A stretch of 64,000 nucleotides of DNA from Colwellia sp. (GCA_020630795.1 JAHDIK010000014.1:20940-84939), one strand, 5' to 3'; positions 45,779 to 55,291 are shown, counted from the stretch's first letter. The notes: generated by a model from the letters alone, not told the origin. Made by a program: numbers and translations.

Positions 45779-45820
45779 AAAAAAGGGCAAAATAACTAGA
45801 TGTTATTTCGCCCTTTTTTT
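45779..45820 (+). terminator. Terminator at the end of the ECF sigma operon
   Basis: Long hairpin: AAGGGC plus AAATAAC pair with GTTATTT plus GCCCTT, with one internal mismatch and a 5-nt loop, ending in seven T. Suits both the sigma operon and the convergent secreted-protein gene. Confidence 0.85.
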
Positions 45821-45832
45821 AAATAGGAATGA

Positions 45833-46282
45833 TTAAAACTTGTTGGTTTTACAATCAGATGATAAGTCTATCGACGTGTTGTCATTTGGTTTGTCTGAAT
45901 TCATATAATTGTTATGTTTGCTCGATCGAGTGAACTCAAAAAAAGCGATTATTTGTTGTAGCTTGTCGTTAAACAAGGTTGCAAATTCAAATAAATGATT
46001 TTTTTTATACTTTTTAGTTGATGCGTATTCAGAGCGCGTTGAAGAAGATAAAAAGTATAATGGTTGGCTTGAAAGCTCTTCAAAAGAGTAAATTTTATTT
46101 GAGTACGTTGAACTCGTTATATTTACGGTAGTTACTTTAGCAACAGGCTGATCGTAAATATGAGACTGAACATTGCTTTGAATAAAAAATTCATTTTTTT
46201 CTGATGCATGAGAAATTGTAGAACATAAACCAATAGTACTCAGTGCAGAAGCTAAAAATACTGTTAAAAGTTTAGATTTCAT
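45833..46282 (-). CDS. Small secreted protein of unknown function
   Basis: 149 aa. Clear signal peptide (MKSKLLTVFLASALSTIGLC, likely cleaved near SHASEK). The mature part is Ser/Thr/Asn/Tyr/Lys-rich without Cys except one near the end (SSDCKTNKF), and no known domain is recognised. A hydrophobic patch (LQQIIAFFEF) lies near residue 110. Convergent with the ECF sigma operon across a shared terminator; whether it belongs to that system is unknown. The 300-base region upstream holds no other gene. Low complexity makes it a weak candidate for a conserved protein, but the signal peptide argues that it is expressed. Confidence 0.6.
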   Translation of the reverse strand: MKSKLLTVFLASALSTIGLCSTISHASEKNEFFIQSNVQSHIYDQPVAKVTTVNITSSTYSNKIYSFEELSSQPLYFLSSSTRSEYASTKKYKKNHLFEFATLFNDKLQQIIAFFEFTRSSKHNNYMNSDKPNDNTSIDLSSDCKTNKF

Positions 46283-46517
46283 ATGTAATTTCCACTATGT
46301 CCGTTGTGAGATTGTTACAAAAAAGGTTTTGTATACCTTATAAATTCATTATTAATATATTATCAACTTAATAATAACGCTAATACGATAAGATAACTTG
46401 ACTGTTTAATACGTTAAACAGCGTAATTATTCGACAAATAATAAGTAAAAAAAGAGTAAATGAAAAGTGTTTCCGAAATATTTCGTACTAAATGTTACCT
46501 GTTTTTATAAAATAGCT

Positions 46518-46550
46518 AAGCCAATGTTGATATTAATCAAGCATTGGCTT
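46518..46550 (-). terminator. Long hairpin downstream of glcB
   Basis: AAGCCAATG and TTGAT pair with ATCAA and CATTGGCTT around a 4-nt loop, with a single bulged G: a 14-bp stem 33 bases after the glcB stop on the minus strand. The following bases are only moderately T-rich (AGCTATTTTAT), so termination efficiency is uncertain. Confidence 0.6.
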
Positions 46551-46582
46551 TGTTATTTTCGCTAAACTAAAGTGTTCGATAA

Positions 46583-48751
46583 CTATTGTTGTTTAGCTAG
46601 GTTGCGGTACTTGTGTAATAAAGGCTCTGTATATCCGCTTGGTTGAGACTCACCTAAAAATACCAACTGGGTAGCAGCTTCGAAAGCTAGGCTGTTCTCT
46701 ATGTTTTCGTTAAGCGAAATGTAATCACTATCGTGTTTATTTTGTTCATCAACTATCTTTGCCATTTTATTAAAACTGTTCATAACTTGTTCTTGAGAAC
46801 ATATGTTATGTTTAATCCAGTTGGCTAAATGTTGACTTGATATACGTAAAGTCGCACGGTCTTCCATTAAACCTACATCGTTAATATCTGGTACTTTAGA
46901 GCAACCAATCCCTTGGTTTATCCAACGAACAACATAACCTAAAATTCCTTGAACGTTATTATCTATTTCGTCAGCGATTTCTTTATCAGACCATTGAGTA
47001 TCGTCCGCTAACGGAATTGTTAGAATATCATCAATTGAAGCGGGTACTCGTTTTAATATTTGTTGCTGTACTTCAAAAACATTAACTTCATGGTAGTGCA
47101 ATACGTGAAGCGTAGCTGCTGTTGGAGAAGGAACCCATGCTGTTGTTGCTCCTGATTTAGGATGGTCTACTTTCGCTTTGAGCATATTTTTCATTTGATC
47201 TGGCATCGCCCACATACCTTTACCTATTTGAGCTTTACCGCTAAAACCGCAAGCAAGTCCTACGTCTACATTGTTGTTTTCGTATGCACCTATCCAAGGC
47301 TTATTTTTTATTTCAGACTTTCTAGTAAAAGCTCCTGCGTTCATTGAGGTATGAATTTCATCACCAGTTCTGTCTAAGAAGCCCGTATTAATAAATACAA
47401 CACGTTCTTTAGCTGCGTAGATACACGACTTAAGGTTGATACTTGTTCTACGTTCTTCGTCCATTATGCCCATTTTTATAGTGTTTTTAGGTAGTGACAG
47501 CATTTGTTCTACACGAGTAAAAAGCGTGTTAGTAAAGGCTACTTCCTCTGGACCGTGCATTTTAGGTTTTACAATATAAATAGATTGCTTTTGAGAGTTT
47601 TTAAACTGCCCGTTATTTTGTAGATCATGCAATGAAATTAATGAGGTGATAACTGCGTCTAAAATTCCCTCTGGTACTTCTTGATTGTTTTGATCAAGAA
47701 TACACGCAGTTGTCATTAAGTGTCCTACGTTTCTTACAAACATTAAACTTCTGCCTTTAAGTGTTATGTCTTCACCGTTTAGGCCAGTATATGTTTTGTC
47801 ACCCACCATTTTTCGAGTGATCGTTTTACCGTTTTTAACAAGCTCTTCAGTTAAATTGCCTTTATTTAGACCCAGCCAATTCTTATAGGTAATTATCTTA
47901 TCTTCAACGTCAACAGCGGCGACAGAGTCTTCGCAGTCCATGATGGTGGTCAGTGCAGACTCTAGCGTAATATCACTAATGCCTGCGTTGTCAGATTTAG
48001 CTATTTGGCTGTCTTGATTAAAGTTAATTTCAAAGTGTAATCCGTTGTGGCAAAACAAAATAGATAACGGAGATTGAGCATCACCTTGGTAACCTTTTAA
48101 CAGCTGTGGTGATTTTAAGGTAACTTGCTCAGATGTATTCAACGTAACTTTTAGTTCACCATTTACTATCGAATATTGAGTCGCATCAGCATGGCTGCCC
48201 GATGTTAGTGGTGCCGTTTCATCCAAAAATCCACGACCGAATTGAATAACTTTTTCTCCTCTTGCAGGGTTATACGCTTTTGTTTTTTTCGTATCACCTT
48301 CTTCAGGAATAGCGTCTGTGCCATACAGTGCATCGTATAAGCTTCCCCAGCGTGCATTTACTGCGTTTAATGCAAATCTCGCATTCATAACAGGCACCAC
48401 TAATTGAGGGCCTGCAAGTGTTGCTAACTCTGCGTCAACGTTTGTTGTACTTATCTTAAAGTCGGGACAATCTTTTGCGATATAATTAATCGCTTTAAGA
48501 AATTGTTTATATGCTTTGAAGTCGAACAATTCACCTGAGTTTTCTTGGTGCCATTGATCAATTTTTTGTTGTAGGTCGTCTCTTTTACGTAACAACGCTT
48601 TATTTATAGGGGCTAGTTCGGTAATTAAAACTGAAAGTTTTTCCCAAAATGTTGATGGGTCGATGTCTATTCCTGGTAATACACTACTTTCTACAAAGGT
48701 ATAAAATGAATTATCTATTTGTAAGTTATGAATATTTTTAGTTTTACTCAT
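46583..48751 (-). CDS. glcB: Malate synthase G
   Basis: Condenses glyoxylate with acetyl-CoA to malate, the second step of the glyoxylate shunt. 722 aa (E. coli 723), the monomeric G isoform. Recognisable stretches: NAVNARWGSLYDALYGTDAIPEE (split), MDCEDSVAAVDVEDKI with catalytic acidic residues, VKPKMHGPEEVAFTN, MGIMDEERRTSINLKSCI (the adenine/glyoxylate region) and GFLDRTGDEIHTSMNAGA. Its partner isocitrate lyase gene lies 2.7 kb away on the opposite strand. Own promoter presumably in 48752-49028, where I see no gene. Confidence 0.97.
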   Translation of the reverse strand: MSKTKNIHNLQIDNSFYTFVESSVLPGIDIDPSTFWEKLSVLITELAPINKALLRKRDDLQQKIDQWHQENSGELFDFKAYKQFLKAINYIAKDCPDFKISTTNVDAELATLAGPQLVVPVMNARFALNAVNARWGSLYDALYGTDAIPEEGDTKKTKAYNPARGEKVIQFGRGFLDETAPLTSGSHADATQYSIVNGELKVTLNTSEQVTLKSPQLLKGYQGDAQSPLSILFCHNGLHFEINFNQDSQIAKSDNAGISDITLESALTTIMDCEDSVAAVDVEDKIITYKNWLGLNKGNLTEELVKNGKTITRKMVGDKTYTGLNGEDITLKGRSLMFVRNVGHLMTTACILDQNNQEVPEGILDAVITSLISLHDLQNNGQFKNSQKQSIYIVKPKMHGPEEVAFTNTLFTRVEQMLSLPKNTIKMGIMDEERRTSINLKSCIYAAKERVVFINTGFLDRTGDEIHTSMNAGAFTRKSEIKNKPWIGAYENNNVDVGLACGFSGKAQIGKGMWAMPDQMKNMLKAKVDHPKSGATTAWVPSPTAATLHVLHYHEVNVFEVQQQILKRVPASIDDILTIPLADDTQWSDKEIADEIDNNVQGILGYVVRWINQGIGCSKVPDINDVGLMEDRATLRISSQHLANWIKHNICSQEQVMNSFNKMAKIVDEQNKHDSDYISLNENIENSLAFEAATQLVFLGESQPSGYTEPLLHKYRNLAKQQ

Positions 48752-49028
48752 GATAGGCCCGCTTTGAATGTGTTTGTAAAATAATTCTATTGTTCATTCA
48801 AAAATATTGTTTTTAGTAAATGAAATCAATACGACTAAAGGCTGCAAATTAAGTTGTGCTGTACTAACGGCCAATATTATTTTTTTAATGTTATGTTTTT
48901 AAAGGATTAAATAATTATATTGATGGTTTTTATATAGGTATTCAATATGATGATAAGTATTATTTATCGTGTGAATTTGTTTTTATATTTGCAGTGCTTT
49001 TGTGAATGTTAGGGGGTATTTCTTAAAG

Positions 49029-49745
49029 TTAGATAAACAAATTGAACAAAAATGGAATGAGTAGTGGGCTAACGATAGCGGTTATTACAGCAGATATGAT
49101 GATTGATAACGAACCATAAGCAGCATGCTCGTAACTAATTTTGCTGATTGTGGCTGTACCTAACGCATGACTGGCAGCTCCAATAGCTAAACCTTGGGCT
49201 TTTGGGGAGGTAACTTTAATGAATTTTAACCAAGGAATACCGAGTAAGGCGCCAAAAAGCCCGGCTAAAATTATCGCAAATGCGGTGATTGAGTTATTCC
49301 CATTTAACGCTTCAGTTAAAGATAAGCCAATGGGGGTAGTTACTGACTTGAGTGAAAGTGATACTGCTATATCAGGTAATACGATCAGCACCATTGTTAA
49401 AATTAAGCTTACAGGAATCACTAAAAATACACCTAAGGCGAGTAGCAAGGTGATAACTTTCCATTGGTGGCGAATAGAATGTAAATGTTGATACAGAGGA
49501 TAGCCAAGCGCCACTACGGCGGGTTCTAGTAGGCCGTTAAGCGCTATTGTATAACTAAAGTATTCTTCAAATGACATATCAATTGAAATGATAAAAGCCG
49601 CTATTAACAAAATAGTTAATAGCATAGGGTTAAGCCAAATAAGACTTAGTTTAGATTGAACTTTAGCAAAAAGTTGGTAGCTAACAATGGTTGCTATGAC
49701 AAAAGTTATTGAATATAAGATAAAAGCCGGCTCGATAGAGTACAT
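49029..49745 (-). CDS. lrgB: LrgB family membrane protein
   Basis: 238 aa with about seven helices. Family motifs: LLEPAVVALGYPLYQHL, SLKSVTTPIGLSLTEALNG (the SVTTPIA-type conserved core), GLFGALLGIPWLKF and LAIGAASHALGTATI. LrgAB/CidAB pairs were described as antiholin-like; plant and bacterial homologues transport glycolate/glycerate or pyruvate. It starts 3 bases after the lrgA gene ends and is in the same operon. Position between the two glyoxylate-shunt genes makes a C2/C3 acid transport role attractive, but that is inference. Confidence 0.9.
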   Translation of the reverse strand: MYSIEPAFILYSITFVIATIVSYQLFAKVQSKLSLIWLNPMLLTILLIAAFIISIDMSFEEYFSYTIALNGLLEPAVVALGYPLYQHLHSIRHQWKVITLLLALGVFLVIPVSLILTMVLIVLPDIAVSLSLKSVTTPIGLSLTEALNGNNSITAFAIILAGLFGALLGIPWLKFIKVTSPKAQGLAIGAASHALGTATISKISYEHAAYGSLSIIISAVITAIVSPLLIPFLFNLFI

Positions 49746-49748
49746 GCG

Positions 49749-50126
49749 TTAGTCGCTTAAATTATCTAAAGGTTTATCGGATGTTTTATTGAAGAGTGTT
49801 TTTTGAAAAAACACGCCGACAAACGTGAGTAAAATAAACGTACTTACAAAAATAACAAATACGATCGCTAGGCCGTGGTTTTTAATTAGCTCAAAATGAT
49901 TAATGATTCCTACGCCAGAAGGAACAAAGCAAACTCCCATATTGCTAATTGCCCATTCTATTGTGTCATTAATTTTTTGAGGTGAGATCACGTTGAAATT
50001 CAGCAATAGCGTAAAACACACCAAGCCATACAAGCTTGAGGGTAGGGTGCCAATGGCATGTGCTATTAGTTTTCCTAACAGCACACATATAGCAATGGCG
50101 ATAACCGTATAGATAGCGTTTTTCAT
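49749..50126 (-). CDS. lrgA: CidA/LrgA family membrane protein
   Basis: 125 aa, four predicted helices. Shows the family pattern: LGKLIAHAIGTLPSSLYGLVCFTLLL (usual LP-x-S-x-x-G core), ISNMGVCFVPSGVGIINH (matching the FVPAGVGI motif) and a final long hydrophobic helix. Partner of LrgB, which follows after 3 bases. The LysR gene upstream ends 35 bases before its start on the same strand, so the three may form one operon led by the regulator. Confidence 0.9.
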   Translation of the reverse strand: MKNAIYTVIAIAICVLLGKLIAHAIGTLPSSLYGLVCFTLLLNFNVISPQKINDTIEWAISNMGVCFVPSGVGIINHFELIKNHGLAIVFVIFVSTFILLTFVGVFFQKTLFNKTSDKPLDNLSD

Positions 50127-50161
50127 TTATCCTTGATAGCTCGCGTAAATGTACATTTTAT

Positions 50162-51097
50162 TTAACATTCAGAGGCCGCTTCGATAACTAAATGCCTAAA
50201 CCAGATATGACTCGCGTCATGATGAAGTAATGGGCTCCAAATCATCTTAAGTTCAATATCGGGTATATCAAACGGTGGTTTTACAATTGTATAGTTATTA
50301 TCATTTTTATGAAGCATTGCCGCCTTTGTTGGTAGTGTGGCCACTAAGCCATCTTCGTAAGCTAATTGCATTGCAACATGATAATTTCGAGTGAAAACCT
50401 TTATATCTCTTTTCTTACCAAGTCGAGCGAGAGCTTCATCCACCCAACCAAGCTTTTGAACGTCTTTAGGGTCCATACCTACGCCTACTCCAAAGCCCGT
50501 TTTAGACACCCAAACATGCTTTGAAGATAAGTAACTATTAAGGTTGAATTTAGTCACGACAGGATTATCTGCACTTAATAAACAAGAAAACGTATCTCGC
50601 CATACGGTTTTTTGGTGGAATGATTGAGGTAGTTCATCAAAGCGATTGATCGCCATGTCAATTTTACCCGCTTCAACATCATGGAACGTAACATCACTTG
50701 GCGTCATAATATCAATCGTTACATTTGGCGCTATTTTATTAACTTTTTTCAGAAGGTTAGGGAGTAAAGTCGACGCTGCATAGTCGCTTGCCATAATACG
50801 GAAAACGCGTTGACTATTTGCTTCATTAAACTCTTCTTCACCCTGTAAGGCTTCTTCGAGTTCTAACAAAATTTTTCTTATAGCCGGCGCTAAGGCACGT
50901 GAACGTTCTGTAGGTACCATGCCGTCAGATGTTCTTACCAAGATAGGGTCGTTAAAAAGTACTCTTAATCGTTTTAAGCCGTTACTCATCGCTGGTTGAG
51001 TGATGTTTAATTGACTAGCTGCACGGGTAACATTTTTTTCTCGAAGTAATACATCAAGATAGATAAGAAGGTTCAGATCGATTTTAGAAATATTCAT
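50162..51097 (-). CDS. LysR-family transcriptional regulator
   Basis: 311 aa. N-terminal winged helix (1-65): NLLIYLDVLLREKNVTRAASQLNITQPAMSNGLKRLR-type sequence, then an effector-binding domain (about 90-305). It is divergent from aceA (341-base gap) and just upstream of lrgAB on the same strand, so it may control either. The closest subgroup by sequence style is NodD/LeuO/PA2206-like, but I cannot name a ligand. Regulation of lrgAB or aceA is inference from position. Confidence 0.88.
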   Translation of the reverse strand: MNISKIDLNLLIYLDVLLREKNVTRAASQLNITQPAMSNGLKRLRVLFNDPILVRTSDGMVPTERSRALAPAIRKILLELEEALQGEEEFNEANSQRVFRIMASDYAASTLLPNLLKKVNKIAPNVTIDIMTPSDVTFHDVEAGKIDMAINRFDELPQSFHQKTVWRDTFSCLLSADNPVVTKFNLNSYLSSKHVWVSKTGFGVGVGMDPKDVQKLGWVDEALARLGKKRDIKVFTRNYHVAMQLAYEDGLVATLPTKAAMLHKNDNNYTIVKPPFDIPDIELKMIWSPLLHHDASHIWFRHLVIEAASEC

Positions 51098-51438
51098 AGC
51101 ATCAATACTTTTTTAAGAGGTTATAAACAAACTATATGTCATTTATAGTGACCTAACGCAAGAAAAAATTATGTAGATAATCATTTTAACCCTTATTTTT
51201 AGCGTGTATTGATCTAACGAATTATTAATTACTTACTGTTAAATAAAGATTTTATTTTAATTAAGTTAGAGTTAATACACTATTATTTATTTTATTTATG
51301 ATAGGTATTGTTTGTATATATTTAATAAATGTTTGTTGGTGGGCTAGGATTTGTGTTGTTGAATTTGGAATGTTTCAGTTTGTATTACGATAACTGTGCA
51401 GGACTTGATAACCTATTTTAAATTATTTGGAGATAATT
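51098..51438. other. Divergent regulatory region between lysR and aceA
   Basis: 341 bases, very AT-rich, no ORF or RNA gene recognised. It must contain the promoters of the LysR gene and aceA. GGAGATAATT precedes the aceA ATG at 51439. Several T-N11-A-like palindromes are possible in so AT-rich a sequence and I do not assign one. Confidence 0.55.
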
Positions 51439-53034
51439 ATGTCTACTTACCAAAGCGCTATCGAAGCAGTAAAAAATATTAAAGCACAAGCTGGTGATTC
51501 ATGGGATGCCATTAACCCTGAGTCGGTTGCTCGCATGAGAGTACAAAACCAATTCAAAACGGGTTTAGACATTGCTCAGTACACAGCGAACATTATGAAC
51601 GCTGATATGGAAGCATTTGATGCTGATAAAACTAAATATACACAATCGCTTGGTTGCTGGCATGGTTTTGTTGGCCAACAAAAGCTCATTTCTATTAAAA
51701 AGCATTTCAATACAACAAAGCGTAAATACCTATACCTTTCAGGTTGGATGGTAGCTGCATTACGTAGTGAGTTTGGTCCACTTCCAGATCAATCAATGCA
51801 CGAAAAAACGTCTGTAGCGTCACTTGTAGCTGAGCTTTATACGTTTTTACGTCAAGCTGATGCGCGTGAATTAGGTGGTCTTTTCCGTGAGTTAGATGCA
51901 GCTAGAGATGCTGGAGACAATGCTAAAGCAGCAAATATCCAAGATGCTATTGATAACTACGAAACGCATGTTGTACCGATTGTTGCTGATATTGATGCGG
52001 GTTTTGGTAACGCAGAAGCAACATACCTAATGGCTAAACAAATGATTGAAGCCGGTGCATGTGCGTTGCAAATAGAAAACCAAGTAGCAGATGAGAAGCA
52101 ATGTGGTCATCAAGACGGTAAAGTAACGGTTCCTCACTCAGACTTTCACGCTAAAATTCGTGCATTACGTCACGCATTTTTAGAGTTAGGTATTGATAAC
52201 GGAATTATTGTTGCACGTACAGATTCAGAAGGTGCTGGTTTAACAAAAGAAATTGCGGTTGTTAAAGAACCTGGTGATGAAGGAGATATTTACAACTCGT
52301 ACCTTGACGTAGAAGAGATCGACGTATCAGAAATGCGTGAAGGTGATGTATGCTTGAATCGTGACGGCAAGCTAGTGCGTCCTAAGCGTTTACCTTCTGG
52401 TTTATATCAATTCCGTGAAGGCACTGGACATGAGCGTTGTGTATTTGACTGTATTGGTGCGCTAAACGCTGGCGCTGATTTGTTATGGATTGAAACTGCG
52501 GTACCTACGGTTCATGAAATAAAAGGTATGATGGATGAAGTTCGTAAAGTTCACCCTGATGCTAAGCTTGTTTATAACAACTCACCTTCATTTAACTGGA
52601 CGTTGAACTTCCGTCAGCAAGCATATGATGCGTGGGTAGAAGCAGGTAAAGACGTTTCAGGTTATGACCGTAACGACTTAATGAACGCTAAGTATGATGA
52701 TTCTGAATTGTCAGCAGAAGCTGATGAGCGTACACGTACTTTCCAAGCTGATACGTCACGTGAAGCGAACGTGTTCCATCACTTAATTACTTTGCCTACA
52801 TACCATACTACTGCGTTGTCGGTAGATAACTTAGCTAAAGAATACTTTGGCGAAGCGGGTATGCTTGGGTACGTTAAAGGTGTTCAACGCCAAGAAATTC
52901 GTCAAGGTATCGCCTGTGTTAAACATCAAAATATGTCAGGTTCTGATATCGGTGATGATCATAAAGAATACTTTGCTGGTGAAAATGCACTAAAAGCTGG
53001 TGGTGCGAAAAATACATCGAATCAATTTTCGTAA
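51439..53034 (+). CDS. aceA: Isocitrate lyase
   Basis: Cleaves isocitrate to succinate and glyoxylate, first step of the glyoxylate shunt. The start at 51439 is chosen because TTGGAGATAATT directly precedes this ATG; the in-frame TTG at 51427 would overlap the ribosome site. 531 aa, the longer proteobacterial subclass (E. coli AceA is 434). Catalytic Cys222 lies in EKQCGHQDGKV, equivalent to KKCGH of other lyases. Mg-binding and substrate motifs: VADIDAGFGN, ARTDSEGAGL, NNSPSFNWT. Ends with a terminator 20 bases downstream. With glcB it gives a complete shunt. Confidence 0.97.
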   Translation: MSTYQSAIEAVKNIKAQAGDSWDAINPESVARMRVQNQFKTGLDIAQYTANIMNADMEAFDADKTKYTQSLGCWHGFVGQQKLISIKKHFNTTKRKYLYLSGWMVAALRSEFGPLPDQSMHEKTSVASLVAELYTFLRQADARELGGLFRELDAARDAGDNAKAANIQDAIDNYETHVVPIVADIDAGFGNAEATYLMAKQMIEAGACALQIENQVADEKQCGHQDGKVTVPHSDFHAKIRALRHAFLELGIDNGIIVARTDSEGAGLTKEIAVVKEPGDEGDIYNSYLDVEEIDVSEMREGDVCLNRDGKLVRPKRLPSGLYQFREGTGHERCVFDCIGALNAGADLLWIETAVPTVHEIKGMMDEVRKVHPDAKLVYNNSPSFNWTLNFRQQAYDAWVEAGKDVSGYDRNDLMNAKYDDSELSAEADERTRTFQADTSREANVFHHLITLPTYHTTALSVDNLAKEYFGEAGMLGYVKGVQRQEIRQGIACVKHQNMSGSDIGDDHKEYFAGENALKAGGAKNTSNQFS

Positions 53035-53053
53035 GTTAAAATGATGAGAGTTT

Positions 53054-53078
53054 AAGCCGCATTTAGTGCGGCTTTTTT
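53054..53078 (+). terminator. Terminator after aceA
   Basis: AAGCCGCA, 5-nt loop, TGCGGCTT with a following T run, 20 bases after the aceA stop. Confidence 0.9.
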
Positions 53079-53389
53079 CGTTTAATTATTGATAAAGGAT
53101 TTATTTATTAACGTATGATTAGGTTTTGTATTGCTACGCTGTGTATGATTAGTAGTTAAAATTCGCGTCGTTATATGAGGAAGCTAGAGAAACATGGATT
53201 GCATTAAAACAGATCAGTAACTCAATAAAGAGCCTGACGATTCAATTGCCTAAATAATGAGTAATACAACTAGGTAATTCGATATGCGAATGAACTTATT
53301 GGTATTAACTTGTTTAATTATTAATAAGAGCAGGGGAGTGTTAATCAATCGTAATGGAGCTGTCGATAGGTATTATATTGTTAGTAATA
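53079..53389. other. Intergenic region, no gene recognised
   Basis: 311 bases between the terminators of two convergent genes. It holds a 33-codon open stretch (about 53157-53258) without a start codon that ends SLTIQLPK; this may be chance or the remnant of a decayed gene. No RNA gene or repeat was recognised. Confidence 0.45.
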
Positions 53390-53415
53390 AAAAACCGCAC
53401 TATTGTGCGGTTTTT
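53390..53415 (-). terminator. Terminator after the DUF481 gene
   Basis: AAAACCGCAC, loop TATT, GTGCGGTTTT; symmetrical A/T tails. On the minus strand it lies 38 bases after the stop of the DUF481 gene. Confidence 0.88.
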
Positions 53416-53452
53416 AACGAAAAATCTTATGTAACTATCGCTAAATAGATTA

Positions 53453-54220
53453 TTAAAAGCTGTATACCAGAGTGATAGCTGTTGCAGTTTCGGTTTTTTC
53501 TACTCCCGATTGGACTACAGTATTGTGATCGACTCTAAACGAAAACTTCAATTGAAGCGTTTCAATTAACTTTGTCGTTATTTGAGATTCAGCAGTATAT
53601 TTACTATTTTCTCCACTTTTGGGTGCGTATTTGGCGCTAAGTGTTTGTTTAAATTCGACATTTTCGTTTATTTTGCGTAGATACAAAGCTTGAGCTTGCA
53701 TAATAAATGCACTTTTTGCTTCATTTGTTTCTTTTAAAACATCACGCTTGTACCCAGGACCAAAATCGGCAAAGAAAGACGCTATACTGGTTTTATACCA
53801 TTCACGCCCCCAACCTGCCGATATTGAACTTTGGTTTTTAAAGTTTCCTGTACGACTATCTTCATAATCAAAGTTGCCGTACATGTAGCTTTTCTGAGCT
53901 TTGTCTAATGTGTAGTTAGTTTTAGATTCTAAAGTCCACTTTTGATCTGATGTTTCAAAGCGCACTACGTCATCATCACCCTTCACATCTGATTTTTTAA
54001 TAAGTAAATCAAAAGCCAAGGTACTACGCCATAAGTCTTTTTCGTATTTAAAGTCATAACCTGCTTTCATATCTGCACTTTTTTTGTTACCTGTTTTAAA
54101 CAGCATACCAAGTTCTGCAGACGAAGTGATTGCAGGTTTTTCAGCCGGCTCTGCAGCGTTAGCTGAAGCACCAATTAGTGATAGGCCAACTAAAGCGCCA
54201 GCAATTACTTTATGAGTCAT
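53453..54220 (-). CDS. DUF481 family outer-membrane protein (YdiY-like)
   Basis: 255 aa. Signal peptide about 1-22 (ANAAEP cleavage). The rest alternates amphipathic strands typical of a beta barrel and matches DUF481, the salt-induced outer-membrane protein family: ELGMLFKTGNKKSADMKAGYDF, YGNFDYEDSRTGNFKNQ, GWGREWYKT, and a final strand ending in aromatic Phe (TLVYSF), the outer-membrane targeting signal. Function not known in detail. It starts 1 base after mscS on the same strand, so the two are one operon; an osmotic theme would suit both. Confidence 0.88.
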   Translation of the reverse strand: MTHKVIAGALVGLSLIGASANAAEPAEKPAITSSAELGMLFKTGNKKSADMKAGYDFKYEKDLWRSTLAFDLLIKKSDVKGDDDVVRFETSDQKWTLESKTNYTLDKAQKSYMYGNFDYEDSRTGNFKNQSSISAGWGREWYKTSIASFFADFGPGYKRDVLKETNEAKSAFIMQAQALYLRKINENVEFKQTLSAKYAPKSGENSKYTAESQITTKLIETLQLKFSFRVDHNTVVQSGVEKTETATAITLVYSF

Positions 54221-54221
54221 A

Positions 54222-55040
54222 TTATGCTTCTTTATTCATGTGTAAACCCATTTGAGGGTATGGAATTTCAATTCCCGCTTCATCTAGAGATACTTTGATT
54301 GTTTCTAATAAATCGAAGTAAACACCCCAGTAATCAGCAGACTTAACCCAAGGACGTAACACTAGGTTTACTGAACTATCAGCTAGTTCACTTACACCAA
54401 TAGTAACGGCTTGGTCTTTTAAAATTAATGGATGATCGTTTGCAATTTTGCTTAAAATTTCTTTCGTTTTAGCAAGGTCTGCATCATAACTTACACCAAT
54501 AACTAAGTCGATACGACGAGTTGGTTTAGTTGAGTAGTTAGTGATTGTGCCACCTGTTATTGCAGAGTTAGGAATAATAACTGTTTTGTTATCGCCAGAC
54601 TTTAGTTGCGTAGAAAAAATATGAATTTCTTCAACTACACCTGCAGTACCTGCAACTTCAACAAAGTCACCGCTTTTAAATGGTTTTAAAACGATAAGTA
54701 AAACGCCTGATGCGAAGTTAGATAATGAACCTTGTAACGCTAAACCTACCGCTAAACCAGCCGCACCAATAATGGCAACTAGTGAAGACGTGTTAAAACC
54801 AAGGTGCGAAATAGCAGCGATGATTGAAACGAAAAATACTAAACTAAAAACAATGCTACCAACAAAGCTTGTTACTGCTTTGTCTATGCTCTTGTGGTCA
54901 AGTACTTTAACAATACCTTTGCTTACTAATCTTGCTACCCACTTACCTACAACAATAATTGCAATTGCAATTGCAAAATCGATTATATATTGAAGAAGTA
55001 GACCTTGGTTTTCTGAAAACCACTCTATGATCATTTCCAT
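54222..55040 (-). CDS. mscS: Small-conductance mechanosensitive channel, MscS family
   Basis: Stretch-gated inner-membrane channel that releases solutes on hypo-osmotic shock. 272 aa (E. coli MscS 286). Three membrane helices (about 15-37, 58-80, 85-110); TM3 with Gly/Ala packing (GAAGLAVGLALQGSLSNFASG) lines the pore. The beta domain follows (FKSGDFVEVAGTAGVVEEIHIFSTQL, IIPNSAITGGTITNYS) and the C-terminal IPYPQMGLHM motif is intact. Upstream of the DUF481 gene with a 1-base gap. Confidence 0.95.
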   Translation of the reverse strand: MEMIIEWFSENQGLLLQYIIDFAIAIAIIVVGKWVARLVSKGIVKVLDHKSIDKAVTSFVGSIVFSLVFFVSIIAAISHLGFNTSSLVAIIGAAGLAVGLALQGSLSNFASGVLLIVLKPFKSGDFVEVAGTAGVVEEIHIFSTQLKSGDNKTVIIPNSAITGGTITNYSTKPTRRIDLVIGVSYDADLAKTKEILSKIANDHPLILKDQAVTIGVSELADSSVNLVLRPWVKSADYWGVYFDLLETIKVSLDEAGIEIPYPQMGLHMNKEA

Positions 55041-55221
55041 TTTTGTATCCTTGAGGTTGTAAAAATATTATTTTTTTGTTGATCGCCAATGATTATATAG
55101 CATGTTTTTTACTATAAAAAGACATTGAATTAATATTGTTAACAAAGCGTTAAACTATATATTGGAAAGAGCAATTTTTTGATGTGAGAAGAGGTGCGTA
55201 TAGTTTGCGGTTACGTGGTTA

Positions 55222-55261
55222 ATTTAACAAAAAAGGTAAGTACTTTAAAGGCTTACCTTTT
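55222..55261 (-). terminator. Terminator after fba
   Basis: AAAAGGTAAG pairs with CTTACCTTTT around an 11-nt loop (55231-55261). On the minus strand the stem is followed by TTGTTAAATT, giving a T-rich tail, 30 bases after the fba stop. Confidence 0.78.
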
Positions 55262-55291
55262 AATGTGTTGAGAATTTAGTTTTTTATAAAA

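Noticed and set aside
46527..46540. TTGAT-ATTA-ATCAA, a perfect FNR consensus
   Set aside because: It forms the inner part of the long hairpin after glcB and lies about 245 bases upstream of the nearest gene start it could serve. An RNA hairpin explains the symmetry better.
53157..53258. 33-codon open stretch ending SLTIQLPK
   Set aside because: No start codon, preceded by two stops, and too short to recognise; may be chance or a relic.
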